DNA from: Brachypodium distachyon
Taxonomy: Eukaryota; Streptophyta; Magnoliopsida; Poales; Poaceae
DNA length: 64,000 bases
Reading direction: 5' to 3'
Assembly (NCBI RefSeq): GCF_000005505.3
Contig: NC_016131.3
Coordinates: forward strand, 29,007,001-29,071,000
In this document: positions 1 to 11,900 of the stretch, in pieces
How positions within the stretch are numbered: position 1 is the stretch's first letter
How the letters are laid out: each line of letters opens with the position of its first letter
The notes under the pieces: model-generated
Databases searched by the model: none
What the model saw: the letters and a program-made list of their open reading frames with translations, nothing else
What the model was told of the DNA's origin: nothing
Program-made: the position numbers and the translations under genes

Positions 1-40
1 ATCAGAAAAAAAAATCTAGTTACTGTCATGAAATTTATTA

Positions 41-153
41 CTCCCTCCGACCCATATTACTTGTCGAAATATTACATGTATCTAGACGCTTTTTAAACAT
101 AGATACATCCATATTTGGGCAAATTTGAGACAAGTAATATGGGCCGGAGGGAG
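41..153. mobile_element. Stowaway MITE in HMA1 intron 6
   Basis: A 113-bp hairpin element starts CTCCCTCCGACCCATATTAC and ends with the inverted complement. TA dinucleotides flank both sides (39-40 and 154-155). It lies just downstream of HMA1 exon 6. Confidence 0.9.
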
Positions 154-232
154 TAGATGAAAATGCAATGCCCCATATCAAATGAAGGAAATAACCAAAA
201 GAGCTCGAAACACTGAAACTTCCAAGCAGTAC

Positions 233-3200
233 CTTACTTGCAAGAGAACTGATTGCTGTGGCATATGCTAATGGAGCTACGGCAAGTGCACACGGGGATG
301 CAGCCACCATAAGTCCTAATCCACGGTAAATTGACCCCCTACAGACTAAAGAAAATGTCAGAACACAGAAAGCTCAATTTTGAAGCTCAGTGAACAAGTT
401 CAGTAAAATTGCCAAATCATAGTACTATGTTTTCTGAAGCATATAGTATCAAGCATTAGACACATACAGAGTCAAATTTGCTCCATGTATTTGTATCGAC
501 ACGACATGTTGTGTGACCTTAGGGGAATACCTGAGTTACCGAAAAAGGGCCATTTAAAGAGGAATGGTCCCAGTAGTGCAACAACCAATGACAAGGCCAC
601 AACAACTTTGCTATAGTGCTCTCCAAACTCATCTAGCCATCTTTGCAACTTTGGCTTGTTTAGCTGGCCCTCTTCAGTTAACTGGACAATTCTGTTGAGT
701 GTTGAATCCTCCCATGACTTGGTCACCTTTAACAAAGATGATGGAATAAAAGCATGACAATGAGACATTCTAGAATGAACCAATTCAATCATAATGGTTT
801 ACAATGTTAGAAAAGAAAATAAGGAACAGGAAATCGTTTCTAGTAGTACTAAAAATTGAAACTGAAGGTTTGTCCATTCTATTAAATTAACTAGTTAACT
901 AGGAATAATATTCTCGTGTCAGTCTTGCATTGTTTCCGCTCAAATGACTATGAAGTACCAAACTGACTATCAACTTACATATTACAGACCTTCCACTCAG
1001 TAACTGCCAGGTATATGATCTTTAATAAAATCACATAAATAGTGCATCCACTGTATGTGTGATTTTAGCACTACACATTAAAATCCATATAACAAACATG
1101 TAAGAAAAATAAAGTAGCTCAGGATTAGGAGCAAAAACAAGCAAAGAATAAAGGATCAACCTTTACAATCATCATTCCTTCCAAATTCCTGGCTCCACCT
1201 GGTATAGAATCCCCCACAGCCCTTTCAAGAGGTTTTGTTTCACCGGTGAGGTGTTCAATGGTGACTGTCGATGATCCTTGGTAAACTTCTCCATCAACAG
1301 GCACAGCCTAATGAATACAAGAACTGCGCCACAATGAGACAAAATTTTGAACAATCTAGACTAGTGAAATACGGAGTAGCATCAAAATGAAAAGACCAAA
1401 AAGGGATAGGAGAAGATAGGTTACACCATTGTGCTGAGTTAGAAACATTAGGAGAGGCCAATGAAAAAGAGAATAACAATCTGATAACCGTGAAGAGAAT
1501 ATGAAAAGCAAAATAGAAAATGCAAGGACAAAGAAAATTCTATATGAACAAACAACACACCTCACCAGCTCTGACCAAAATATGAGAACCCACTTCAAGG
1601 TCATGGACAGGAACTTTGGTATAACTCAAATTTGAAAATTGTGCTGATTCGTCTCCACTTGTTTCTAACAACAGTGCAAATTCTGGATGATTTTCCTTCA
1701 GTTCCCTCACATCATACATTGACTTGCTTGTAAAATATTCTTCAGCTGTAAGAAATAACAGCAGAAGAAAAAATAATCAATAAATACACAAGCAGGATCT
1801 AGCAAGGAGAGAATTTTTTTAAGGCTGCCAAAAACTTGTACCAATATGAGCTAAATTAAACATTGCAAGAAGCAGACCACCCTCCAATGAGTTTCCCATA
1901 AATATAGATGCAAATGCTGCAAGAGCCATAAGGACATGTATATTTATTTTCCCATCAGCAATATCTAGAAGAGCATCAAGTGCTGCAGAAACCTACAATA
2001 AAAGCAAGAAATGTCACATTAGTATTCTAATGGCAAGCAATCTCAAATCTTAAAGCAATGAAATATTATGTGCTAAAGTAAAAGAGAAGAGCAAGCATCA
2101 CATTTCCTTGTTCAATGAAATGTAACAAGCACACAAAAAAAGAATGTAAACAATAGCTCTAATTGTCATCTATATCTATACAACTATTAAAAGCACGAGT
2201 CGTGGCCAATCCAAAAGATCTCAGCCATCCAACTGGCTGAATCCAATGTCTCATGTGGCTTCAGTGATGCATGTTGTACAACAGGTTTAATTTACCCACC
2301 AATGCCACTGATCCATTAATTATAAAAACCCAATTAATTAGGAATCAATCACGTCGCAACGAATGGACAGCTTTCAAACAATTATGGAAACCCTCAATTA
2401 ATTGGACATACACAGTTACTTATAGAAGAGATTCTGTAGGTTGAACATGAAATTTCCATGATGTAGACTATTATCAATGATACCTCCTTGTTCCTCAACT
2501 TTTTTAACTTAATATGTTCTGTGTTGGTCTGCTGCTAGAATCAACATGATCTTAAATTCTCCACCTAGTATGGAGTCTGCACTAGATATTACCTCCAAAC
2601 CTGTACTAAAGCATCAAGACTATTATCTCGGCTGTTCGGAAGCTCGAGGTGGAAGTTCATGCTGATTCATTTTATCAGCTTGCTTTATGTAATGGTATCA
2701 TATTAGTTGTTACTCTCTGTACACTCTTCAGAGCAAATTTCTCAACAAAAATTAATTACATGAGAGAGAACTCCACCAAAACTTTCCCTGATGTCAAAAT
2801 CCTCAGGGTATGATTTGCATTGAAGAAGTCCCGGTCGCATGGCATTGATACTTGAACTGCTCGTAGCTGCCCCTAACTGAAAACTAACAACCGAGAAGAG
2901 TCAGTGGGTCTTACCCCGACAAGAGGGAAGGCCACGGCGATGAGCGCGGCCTGCAGACGCCTGACCGAGTTCAGCAGCGCGACGTGCGGGCAGACGGCGG
3001 CCATGAGGAGAAGGCCGAGGGAGATGCAGCAGACCTGCAGGTGCTCCCGCAGCGCGTCGGCGACGGCAGCCCACCCGATCGCCCTCGCGAACCGCATGAC
3101 CGCCGCACTCCCGCCCCCCTCGCGCACGCCCACCCCGTGGTGGCCGTGGCCGTGTCCATGGTGCCCGTGGCTGTGGTCGTGATGGTGGTGGTGGTCGCCG

Positions 3201-3397
3201 TGGGCGCGTGGGGTGAAGAGCAAGGAGCGGCCCGCAAGGATGAGCGGGGGTCTGGAGGATAGGGATAGCGATTTGGGGGGTAGGTAGGGGGAGCAGCGAC
3301 GTCGGAGGTGGGGGAAGGGAGGGGGGCTCGGGATGCGGAGGAGGTGGGCGGAGCGCGGGAGCAGCGGCCGGGCGGCGGGGGCGGTGAGGGACTGCAT
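233..3397 (-). CDS. HMA1: Chloroplast P1B-type heavy-metal ATPase HMA1, N-terminal half (3' part outside window)
   Basis: Six exons on the minus strand join in phase: 3397-2915, 1992-1842, 1745-1561, 1307-1161, 726-531 and 345-233, giving 425 residues before the window ends inside an intron. The start codon opens a transit-peptide-like stretch rich in Arg, Ser and Pro, followed by a His-rich tract (HGDHHHHHDHSHGHHGHGHG) typical of HMA1. The actuator domain carries HLTGETKP, and the last exon holds the SPC metal-site motif (VAASPCALAVAP) in place of the CPC of other P1B pumps. From family knowledge, HMA1 sits in the chloroplast envelope and moves Cu, Zn or Ca. The phosphorylation (DKTG) and ATP-binding domains lie off the left edge. 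The exon 5 donor is at 530/529, not the nearer GT at 539/538; only this choice keeps phase and gives the expected VCRGS join. Intron 6 contains a Stowaway MITE. Confidence 0.95.
1993..2914 (-). other. HMA1 intron 1 (922 bp)
   Basis: This non-coding stretch separates the transit-peptide/His-rich exon from the first membrane exon. The part from about 2160 to 2400 is AT-rich and begins with a sequence (CTATATCTATACAACTATTA) reminiscent of grass Helitron 5' ends. No matching 3' end was found, so no element is called. I see no coding potential. Confidence 0.7.
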
Positions 3398-5382
3398 CGG
3401 CGGCGGGGGATCGCGGCGGCGGCGGCGGCGAGGCCGATCGAGGCGCGTGGTGCAGGTGGACTAGTGGTGGTGGTGGCGAGCAGCTCGAGAGGAGGAGGAA
3501 GGCTCGGCTTTGGACTTTTGTGCCGGGGGCGTGTGGAGGCACGGGGTTGCTGCGAGCCAGACGATGGCGATTGTGACGAGACGATGACGATGACCGTGTC
3601 GCCATAGTGTCGAATCGACGGTCGTTTTGGCCGTATGACATCTGTCAAAAATATCGTTTCAAATGTTACTTAAGGAAACAAAGTACTTTAACACAAATGA
3701 TCGCAACATGCACGTACGCACACACAAAATACTACTCGCTCCGTTCAATATTAAGTGATTCAAATTTGTTCAAATATGAATGTATCTATACTTAGAAAAC
3801 ATCTAGATACAATGTAATAGAAATTCATTAAATATGGGACAGAAGGAGTATAACACAAATGCTCGCAAACATGCACGACACACACACTCATTCCATACCA
3901 TTATGATTATCTCCGATAGATTGAGCCGCCAGATATTAAGATTAACGAAGTCATCATAGACGTCTCGCTGTTTACAATTACATTACCTACTATGGAGAGA
4001 ACCCAACCACGTGAGCTAGACTCAATTTCATGATAACACCATTGTTGGACTCAGCGTCTAAACATAAAGAGAGTAAAACAACACTTAATACAATGATTGT
4101 TTATTTGAGTTGATCGTGATTCTTTATTGACATTACATGTGATGGCGTACAATGATAACAAGATAATTTTTTTGTTGGCACTTAGTTGACTCTCCACAAG
4201 TAGTTAATTTTCTTCTCACTACTCTATATTAGCATTCTTAAACCACGGTTCGCTATGAGTCACTAAGGTTAATCGATTTTTGTAGAAGCTCTTATTGCAT
4301 GTATGCTGTTATAAATTGCGCTAAACTTAAAAAGTTAACAAGAAGAGGACACCATTTTCATGAAGTATGACAAACAACTTGAAATCTTTATCTCTTTTTT
4401 TTATCTCGTTAACTCTGCGGTAAATCTATTACAGTTGAAGTGGTATGTTTTTTCCACACATTTTTTAGAAACTATGGTATCTTGAATCTTCTCACGATTG
4501 TAAAATCAGGACCCCTAATCTAATATACAATTAGCGCATTCTTTACATGTGTACAGTAAGCACTAGATTTCCCAAAACTTAGAACCCAATAAAAAACTGT
4601 CAAAAAAGAGGACACACTCTTACAGAAAAATCATTTGTTACATTTTTTGTTTTAAATAGTATATTGAACTACACAACAATGAATAGGCACTTAACTAGTG
4701 TTAGACTTGCTGCAAACAAATTCTGTACCTAACAAATAACAAAAAACAAGAGCAAATCCGCTACATAAATCCATTGCTACCCATACACCAGGTTCTCAAG
4801 AGAAAGAAGATGGTCCTCACCTAGTTTCCATCACTCCTTGCGGTTTTGGCACACATCATCTCAAATGTTGACATGCCACAAGGTTTGGATGGCTCTATAT
4901 GGCCCCATTCTCGGTATGCTTTGCAAATTTGGAGACTCTAGTGATCATAATGTTGTAACCCTAAGGAGCATCATCTTGATTCTGTATTTATGTGTTCAAG
5001 AAGCCACGTAATAAGAAAGCCATAGAGACTTGACAACAGTGCATTTTTTTTTTTATGGATTTGAGTGTAAACGTTTGGAGACGGTCGCACGAGGATTGTT
5101 CAAACAGTTAAGCTGCACGAGAACAGAGTCGAAGCATGGGTTGACGCAACAGTACAAACCGTCGGATCAATTAGCGACGGACCAACGGTGGAGATCGACG
5201 CGTCTCCCATGGAATGAGCGGCTTCTACCAAACAGGAGTGAATTGAGGCAAAAGAAAGGAAAAAAGGGCCAAGCCAGCGAAGCATGCCCGCCGCCTCCTC
5301 CTCCGCGCCGGCGCGCGGCTAAACCCCCCGTTCAAACGCTTCCGCCGTCACAAAACCCTAAACCCCGCCTCTGCCGCTCGCC
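3398..5382. promoter_or_regulatory. Divergent intergenic region between HMA1 (-) and the PPR gene (+)
   Basis: The two genes point away from each other, so about 2 kb holds both 5' regions. The part next to HMA1 (3400-3600) is very GC-rich and is probably 5' UTR or promoter. The middle (3850-5000) is AT-rich with no convincing ORF. The last 300 bp before 5383 become GC-rich again, consistent with the PPR 5' UTR. One MITE (3735-3848) is the only repeat recognised. Confidence 0.6.
3735..3848. mobile_element. Stowaway MITE
   Basis: A 114-bp element with the inverted ends CTCGCTCCGTTCAATATTAA and TATGGGACAGAAGGAG, flanked by TA on both sides. It belongs to the AAATTTG...CATCTAGATACA family that recurs through the window. 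Confidence 0.85.
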
Positions 5383-8352
5383 ATGCGGCGCTTCCCGCCC
5401 CTCTCCCAGCGCGCAGCTGCCGCTTCCGCCGCCTCCACCTCCACCCCCGACGTCGTCGCGGAGCTCGGCCGTATCATCTCCACGCGCCGCTGGAACAAGG
5501 GCCGGGCCTACAAGCGCCTGGCCCCCTCCGTCACCCCCGCGCACGTCGCCGACCTCTTCCGCGGCACCGCCTGCCCCGCCCCCGACCCCGCCACCGCGCT
5601 CGCCTTCTTCGAGTGGCTCGCGCGCCGCCCGGGCTTCCGCCACACCGCCGGCTCCCACGCCGCGCTCCTCCACCTCCTCTCCCGCTGGCGGTCCCCTGCG
5701 AGCTACGAGAAGCTCGTCTTCTCCATGTTCGGTTGCTCTGACAGCGCGGAGGGCATGCGCGTGTCTGCCGACGCCATTCAGGCAATCTGTCGAACAGGTG
5801 CCCCGCGCCACGCGCTGTCCCCGGCGTGCTACAACTTCGCACTTAGGTCCCTCTCGCGGTTCGATATGATGGAGGAGATGGAGAGGGTATACTCGAAGCT
5901 TGTGCAGGACGGGCTGTTGCCGGATAAGATGACGTACAATGTGATGATTAAATCATACTGCAAGGAGGGTGATCTTGCCAGGGCACAGAGGTATTTCAAA
6001 CTGTTGCTGGAGTGTGGGCTGGAGCCAGATACATTCACATTTAATGCACTAGTGTTGGGTTACTGTAGAACGGGTAACTTGAGGAAGGCCTGCTGGCTAT
6101 TGCTGATGATGCCGCTGATGGGTTGCCGGAGAAATGAGTACTCCTACACCATTTTAATTCAGGGTCTCTGTGAGGCACGGTGTGCAAGGGAAGCATTTGT
6201 GCTATTGTTAATGATGAGGGGGGATGGGTGCTCCCCGAACGCACACACTTATAACTTCTTGATCAGCGGCCTATGTAAGGAGGGTAGGGTTCACGATGCC
6301 AGGTTGTTGCTTGATGAAATGCCTCTGCGAGGTGTTGTTCCTGGTATTAGGACATATAATGCAATGATTGCGGGGTACTGTAAGTCAGGAAGGATGGAGG
6401 ATGCATTGGAGATTAAGGAGCTGATGGGAGGAAATGGTTGTGACCCGGATGATTGGACATATAACACTTTGATTCATGGCCTCAGTGATGGGAATATAGA
6501 CGAAGCTGAACAATTACTGGATAATGCTGTAAAAGGAGGTTTTAGACCTACAGTTGTTACATTCACTAACTTGATCGATGGGTATTGCAAGGCTGAAAGG
6601 ATTGATGATGCACTCAGAGTGAAAAATAATATGATGTCGAGTAAATGTGAACTTGATTTACATGTGTATGGAAAGTTGATCAATAGCCTCATTAAGAAGG
6701 ATATGTTAAAAGAGGCTAAAGAGTTGTTAACTGAAATTTCGGCAACTGGTTTAGTTCCAAATGTGTTCACATACACGTCTGTAATTGATGGCTACTGCAA
6801 GAGCGGAAAGGTTGATTTCGCACTAGAGGTCTTGAAAATGATGGAACGAGATGGTTGCCGGCCAAATGCCTGGACCTATAACTCTCTGATGTATGGGCTG
6901 ATTCAGGACAAGAAAGTTAACAAGGCAATGGCACTAATATCTAAAATGCAAAAGAATGGAGTAACTCCTAATGTTATCAACTTTACCACTTTGGTTCAAG
7001 GCCAGTGCAATCAACATGAATTTGATAATGCTTTCAGGTTGTTTGAAATGATGGAGCAGAATGGTTTGACACCTGATGAACAATCATACACTGTCTTAAC
7101 TGGTGCGCTTTGCAAAGCTGGAAGGGCTGAAGAAGCTTATTCATTTCTTGTTGGAAAACGAGTAGCCCTAACCAAGATACAGTATACTGCTTTAATTGAT
7201 GGATTCAGCAAGGCAGGCAACACTGATTTTGCTGCTGCCCTTGCAGAGAAGATGATCAGTAAGGGCTGCAGACTAGATTCATACACATATAGTGTTCTAT
7301 TGCATGCTTTATGCAAACAGAAGAAGCTGCAGGAAGCTTTGCCAATACTTGATCAAATGACTCGAAGGGGAATAAAATGTACCACTGTTGCATATACAAC
7401 TCTAATCAATGAAATGCTCCGAGAAGGGAAGCATGACCATGCAAAAAGGATGTTCGATGAAATGGTTTCATCAGGGCATAAGCCAAGTGCAACCACATAT
7501 ACTGTATTCATAAACTCGTACTGCAAGGAAGGTCGAATAGAGGAGGCTGAGAAATTAATTGTGGAAATGGAAAGACAAAGTGTTGCCCCTGATGTGGTGA
7601 CCTACAACGTATTCATTGATGGCTGTGGACATATGGGATACATTAATCGTGCATTTGAAACTTTGAAGTGCATGATGGATGCATCATGTGAGCCAAATTA
7701 TGGGACCTATTGTATTCTTCTCAAGCATCTTCTAAAAGGGAATCTTGATGTTCATTATGTAGATGCTTCCGGCATGTGGAACTTGATAGAGTTGGACACT
7801 GTTTGGCAGTTTTTTGAAAGGATGACGAAGCATGGTTTAAATCCCACAATAACGACATATAGATCTCTCATTGCAGGATTTTGCAAAGCCAGCCGTATTA
7901 AAGAAGCTTGTGTTCTTCTTGATCATATGTGTGGAAAAGATATGACACCCAACGAAGAGATATACACATTGCTTATCAAGTGCTGTTGTGATATCAAGTT
8001 TTTTGAGAAGGCCTCTTTATTTGTTGGCAACATGATAGAATGCGGGTTCCAGCCTCATCTTGAGTCGTACCAGCTTCTTATACTAGGTTTTTGTAGCGAG
8101 GGACAATTTGAGAAGGCTAAATCACTGTTCTGCGACTTGCTTGAACTGGGCTATAGTCATGATGAAGTTGCTTGGAAAATTCTGAATGATGGTTTGCTTA
8201 AAGTTGGTTATGTTGATATATGTTCCCAGCTGCTGTCCACCATGGAGAATAAAAACTGCTGCATTAGTTCTCAGACAAATGCTATGTTGACCAATGGCAT
8301 GCATGAGGCATCTAGCAGACTGGTTGGTGAAGTCCATGGAGAAACTGCCTGA
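5383..8352 (+). CDS. P-class pentatricopeptide repeat protein, probably mitochondrial, At5g65560-like
   Basis: A single uninterrupted 989-residue frame. The first 25 residues (MRRFPPLSQRAAAASAAS...) look like an organelle-targeting peptide, and residues up to about 145 form a non-repeat leader. From about residue 147 onward there are roughly 22 canonical 35-residue PPR motifs (for example PDKMTYNVMIKSYCKEGDLA). No E, DYW or SMR domain follows, so this is a P-class protein. One irregular spacer near residues 795-810 (ASGMWNLIELDTVW) interrupts the array. The start codon opens a GC-rich segment, and the first in-frame ATG gives the targeting peptide. By family, such proteins bind organelle transcripts and guide their stability, splicing or translation; the RNA target is not deducible here. 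Lack of introns is usual for PPR genes. A larger GC-rich frame at 5030-5869 in another phase is a shadow. Confidence 0.95.
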   Translation: MRRFPPLSQRAAAASAASTSTPDVVAELGRIISTRRWNKGRAYKRLAPSVTPAHVADLFRGTACPAPDPATALAFFEWLARRPGFRHTAGSHAALLHLLSRWRSPASYEKLVFSMFGCSDSAEGMRVSADAIQAICRTGAPRHALSPACYNFALRSLSRFDMMEEMERVYSKLVQDGLLPDKMTYNVMIKSYCKEGDLARAQRYFKLLLECGLEPDTFTFNALVLGYCRTGNLRKACWLLLMMPLMGCRRNEYSYTILIQGLCEARCAREAFVLLLMMRGDGCSPNAHTYNFLISGLCKEGRVHDARLLLDEMPLRGVVPGIRTYNAMIAGYCKSGRMEDALEIKELMGGNGCDPDDWTYNTLIHGLSDGNIDEAEQLLDNAVKGGFRPTVVTFTNLIDGYCKAERIDDALRVKNNMMSSKCELDLHVYGKLINSLIKKDMLKEAKELLTEISATGLVPNVFTYTSVIDGYCKSGKVDFALEVLKMMERDGCRPNAWTYNSLMYGLIQDKKVNKAMALISKMQKNGVTPNVINFTTLVQGQCNQHEFDNAFRLFEMMEQNGLTPDEQSYTVLTGALCKAGRAEEAYSFLVGKRVALTKIQYTALIDGFSKAGNTDFAAALAEKMISKGCRLDSYTYSVLLHALCKQKKLQEALPILDQMTRRGIKCTTVAYTTLINEMLREGKHDHAKRMFDEMVSSGHKPSATTYTVFINSYCKEGRIEEAEKLIVEMERQSVAPDVVTYNVFIDGCGHMGYINRAFETLKCMMDASCEPNYGTYCILLKHLLKGNLDVHYVDASGMWNLIELDTVWQFFERMTKHGLNPTITTYRSLIAGFCKASRIKEACVLLDHMCGKDMTPNEEIYTLLIKCCCDIKFFEKASLFVGNMIECGFQPHLESYQLLILGFCSEGQFEKAKSLFCDLLELGYSHDEVAWKILNDGLLKVGYVDICSQLLSTMENKNCCISSQTNAMLTNGMHEASSRLVGEVHGETA

Positions 8353-8709
8353 CTGATGTTGTCTTTCGTGCTAATAGATGGTAAGGCCACTCTTTTCCTT
8401 GGGATCAGTTGAATTATCTGGAGACTTTCTTAAAGCAGCTCATTTCGTCTGGAACTTTGAATCCAAGCCATCTTTTATCCGAATGTGTTATTGCTAAAAA
8501 AACTTACTCGTTTAAGTAATTTTGCGCCCATTGGTGCACTTTACATTCCTGCATTTTTTTAATGTAAGGAAACTCTTGCATACAAACTGACACCCACTTT
8601 TGAAATTGCAAGTTGCAACACATCTCCCCCTCATAAGTCATAACTAGTCTTCTTCTAACCTGTAGAAAATATTGGTTGTAAGGTTAGACTTGTCATAATT
8701 TAGCAAATA

Positions 8710-8822
8710 CTCCCTCCGTTTCATAATTCTTGACGCAGTTATGTCGTATCTAGACGCATTTTAGTGTGTAGGTTCGATCATTTTAGAAAGAACTTGCGTC
8801 AAGAATTATGGAACGGAGGGAG
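8710..8822. mobile_element. Stowaway MITE
   Basis: A 113-bp element with ends CTCCCTCCGTTTCATAATTC and GAATTATGGAACGGAGGGAG. TA target duplications lie at 8708-8709 and 8823-8824. The stem continues inward (TTGACGCA against TTGCGTCAAG). Confidence 0.9.
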
Positions 8823-8897
8823 TAATGGGAATATGTCCATCCAACATCTTTAGATACTGTCTTGAGAAAACCATACTCCATCCGTTTCTAAATAGTA

Positions 8898-8979
8898 CTC
8901 CCTCTGACCCATATTACTTGTCCCAGATTTAGTACAAAACTGTACTAAATCAGTGACCAGTAATTCCGGCCGGAGGGAG
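8898..8979. mobile_element. Short Athos-like Stowaway MITE nested in an older MITE remnant
   Basis: An 82-bp palindromic element with core TTTAGTACAAAACTGTACTAAA and CTCCCTCTG / CGGAGGGAG ends, flanked by TA (8896-8897, 8980-8981). It interrupts a second element whose left end, CTCCATCCGTTTCTAAATAG, starts at 8876 and whose body resumes at 8982 (CATTTAGGTTTGTCC). Confidence 0.85.
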
Positions 8980-11900
8980 TAGTACATTTAGGTTTGTCCT
9001 AACTCAAACTTCTCTAAGTTTGACCAACCTTTTAGAAATATATACCAAGGTTTACGGTACCAAATTAGTTTCATTGTATCCATCATGAAATATGTGTCCA
9101 TATTGTATTTAACCTAAAAGTGAATCCCCTTTATCTTTTTGGCCAGGAAGATATGTGCAGTTTTGATAGTAGTGAGGTAGATATGCAAGTTGCATGGAGA
9201 TTTGCATAGTACAGAACTGACTTGAGATGAGCAACATTCAGATATTGTGCCATTTGATCAGCTAAATGCCAGAAACATGACTATCGTACCAATTCCTATT
9301 TGTAGTCAAATCAAAGGCAGTTCTCATGATTGCAGTTGGGAGGTATGTGCGGCATACCTTGTTTTAATATGCATTTAATTACCTAGAAAACAAAACAAGT
9401 TTGTCATACTGCTCCATTTTTCGCATGTTCTTACATGTATCATTGTTACTTTTTATGTAGATATTTCAACTGTGCACTCATGACTCATTAGAAAAGCGTA
9501 TAGAACTGTAGTTATTGTTTTATTTCTACACTGAACTGTGTTTTCTCGGTCCAAGGTTCCCTGCTTTACCTCATCCTGCTTTGACTTGAATGGCTTCATA
9601 TTCTCAAATTTTCTAAAGCTATTATCCATTCATAGTCCACCTATGGTGAGTTTTTTATTTACCACCTTGCATCTTCGCCCTGCTAGTATGTATTCCTCCC
9701 GTAACTATAAGATCAGATCCACAGGAACAGGAAACACAGCTGCTGAATAGTCAGTGTCAGGCTGACCCACACCTAGGATTTATGGAGTTCCATTTCTTGC
9801 TTTGCTTTGGAGGTAACATACTTGTCATTCTTTCCCTTTGTATTAGTTCGACTTACACTTTCGCGGTATAATGCCATACAATTCTTTTGCATTGGAGTAG
9901 TTTATTCTGTATAATATTGAACAGTCTATCTTTCACATACCTATTTATGTTGAGGCTCATATAGGGCGGTGCGAATGAACTACACTTCAAAAATTGTTGG
10001 ATAGGTACATGGACTTGCTGTGTAAAAAAATGGATATGTATTCAGTATACATGGCCCTGATTTGATTCATATCCACAGACCAGGTGAACCAAGTATTCAT
10101 GACCCCACTCCATGGTTCAGTAGCGTGATGGCACTGGATTAACCAGTGAGAAACAACAGCAGACAAATCCCACCCTCTCTTCAACCTCATATAGCAAAAT
10201 GGTTTGCATTTGAAGTTCAAACAAAAATGCAGTATTCCGCTCTAATGCTGGCTGATAGAATCCTAAGAGATGATGAAATCTGATACAATATGAAGGCCTT
10301 GCATACATATACTCTCTACAAGACAACACCCATTTGGAATCAAATACTCTCCCTTGCATCTGGAATCTGGATCCATGAACTAGAAATCGTCACAAGTATA
10401 TGAGTCAAGTTGTATACATAACATGATAACTGATTTGGTTGTCAGCTCTATATAAGGATTCTCATTAAGCAAGTCAAATCAATCTAGTCCCAGACCCCTT
10501 CCTCTCTGCCCCTTGTGATGCCGGTGCGGCTGCCATCAAGGCGCCATCACGCCACCTGGTTCCAGGGCTATCTCGATTAGGCCTTAGTCCCTGTATCCTA
10601 CCATGATCTGAAGCATAACCTTTTTTGTAAACAAACTAGATATAAGAGTGTACTTGGAGTTATGGTGTCCTTAGTTTAGTGATGAAATGAAATTTATTTT
10701 ATTAGGTGCAAAGAGCTCAAGTGAAAAGTCAGGTTCAAAATTGCACTTGAAAATTGTAATCTTTGAATGGCTGATTTACCTCGTGAAGGCTGCCATCAAT
10801 GCTTATAATGCACAAAGACCTGAAGGCTTCAGACATTCTGAACTGAAGAGTATCAACCTCAGGTATGTGTTCTATGTGTTCTACCGTTAGTTTGTGACAC
10901 TAGCCCCATCCATTCTGTGCTTTCTAGCGATTTAAAGTGCAGCATGTTTGCTCCCTCATATAGATGTCTTACTTTGGGTCTGAAAGTGGCTTCCTGATAA
11001 ATCGTGTTGTTTTCCCCATTTCATTACTACTGTTAACTGAAGATTTTGTATTACCCATAAGATGAAAACAGTGTTGTAATTGTCTGTTTTAAGTTTTAAA
11101 TTTGACTCTACACCCTTTTACTGGCATATGGCTCGACAGTACCTCACACAGATCGTAACGAGAAGACTGCTGTGTTCACATATGTATTTTGCTTCTTAAA
11201 TTCACAGATCATCTGCGCAGGCAAAATCACTGGTCGATTAGAGCAACATGGAGAATAGAGTCGATCATGATGTTGTATATGATCCAGAAAAGATGGTGCA
11301 TGCACTAGCAGCAGCATTCATGTGTATTCACCGCAGCACAAGCTCGCGACCTAGCTGAAATCGCTGAGTGAGTTGGACGTATCTGACATTTAAGTTCGAA
11401 AAGCATTACATGAGGCGATTGGGATGCTGAAGCTTCGCATACTATAACACTCTCTACAAGACAAACACTCATTTGGAATCAAATACTCTAATGAGGCCTT
11501 GGCATTTCCAACATGATACTCCTTATGACTTTGTAAAAGAACACCAAGTTGATTGAACATCCAGAGCAGCGACCTATGAAGATTTTCTTGGTCGACTTAT
11601 TTTTATCTGTTTTCTGGGGTAGTCAATCAACTCAATATATACTCCTGATGTTCAAGATTGTATGGATGTACTTGAGAGATCAATCATTACGAGTAAACTA
11701 GTTAAATGCACGCTTGACCTATGGAATAAAAAAAAATATTACACATGAGTATTTTAAATATTTATGTGCTCATATTTTTCAATTTTACGCTAAATTAATA
11801 AGACTTATCTTAAAATAATTATTTGTGAATATAAAATCTCAAAAGTATACATCAAACAAATCCATTACAATATAAATATATGTACCACATCGAATGGTGT

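Noticed and set aside
2160..2420. Possible Helitron 5' end in HMA1 intron 1
   Set aside because: The CTATACAACTATTAAAAGCACGAGT start is suggestive, but no CTRR end with hairpin was found in the intron.
2904..3648. Several long frames on both strands over HMA1 exon 1
   Set aside because: They are GC-driven shadows of the HMA1 first exon and its 5' UTR; only the frame starting at 3397 gives the transit peptide, His tract and family sequence.
5030..5869. 279-codon frame overlapping the PPR start
   Set aside because: It is Pro/Ser/Arg-rich in a shifted phase and dies where the GC-rich part ends; the PPR frame continues with clear repeats.
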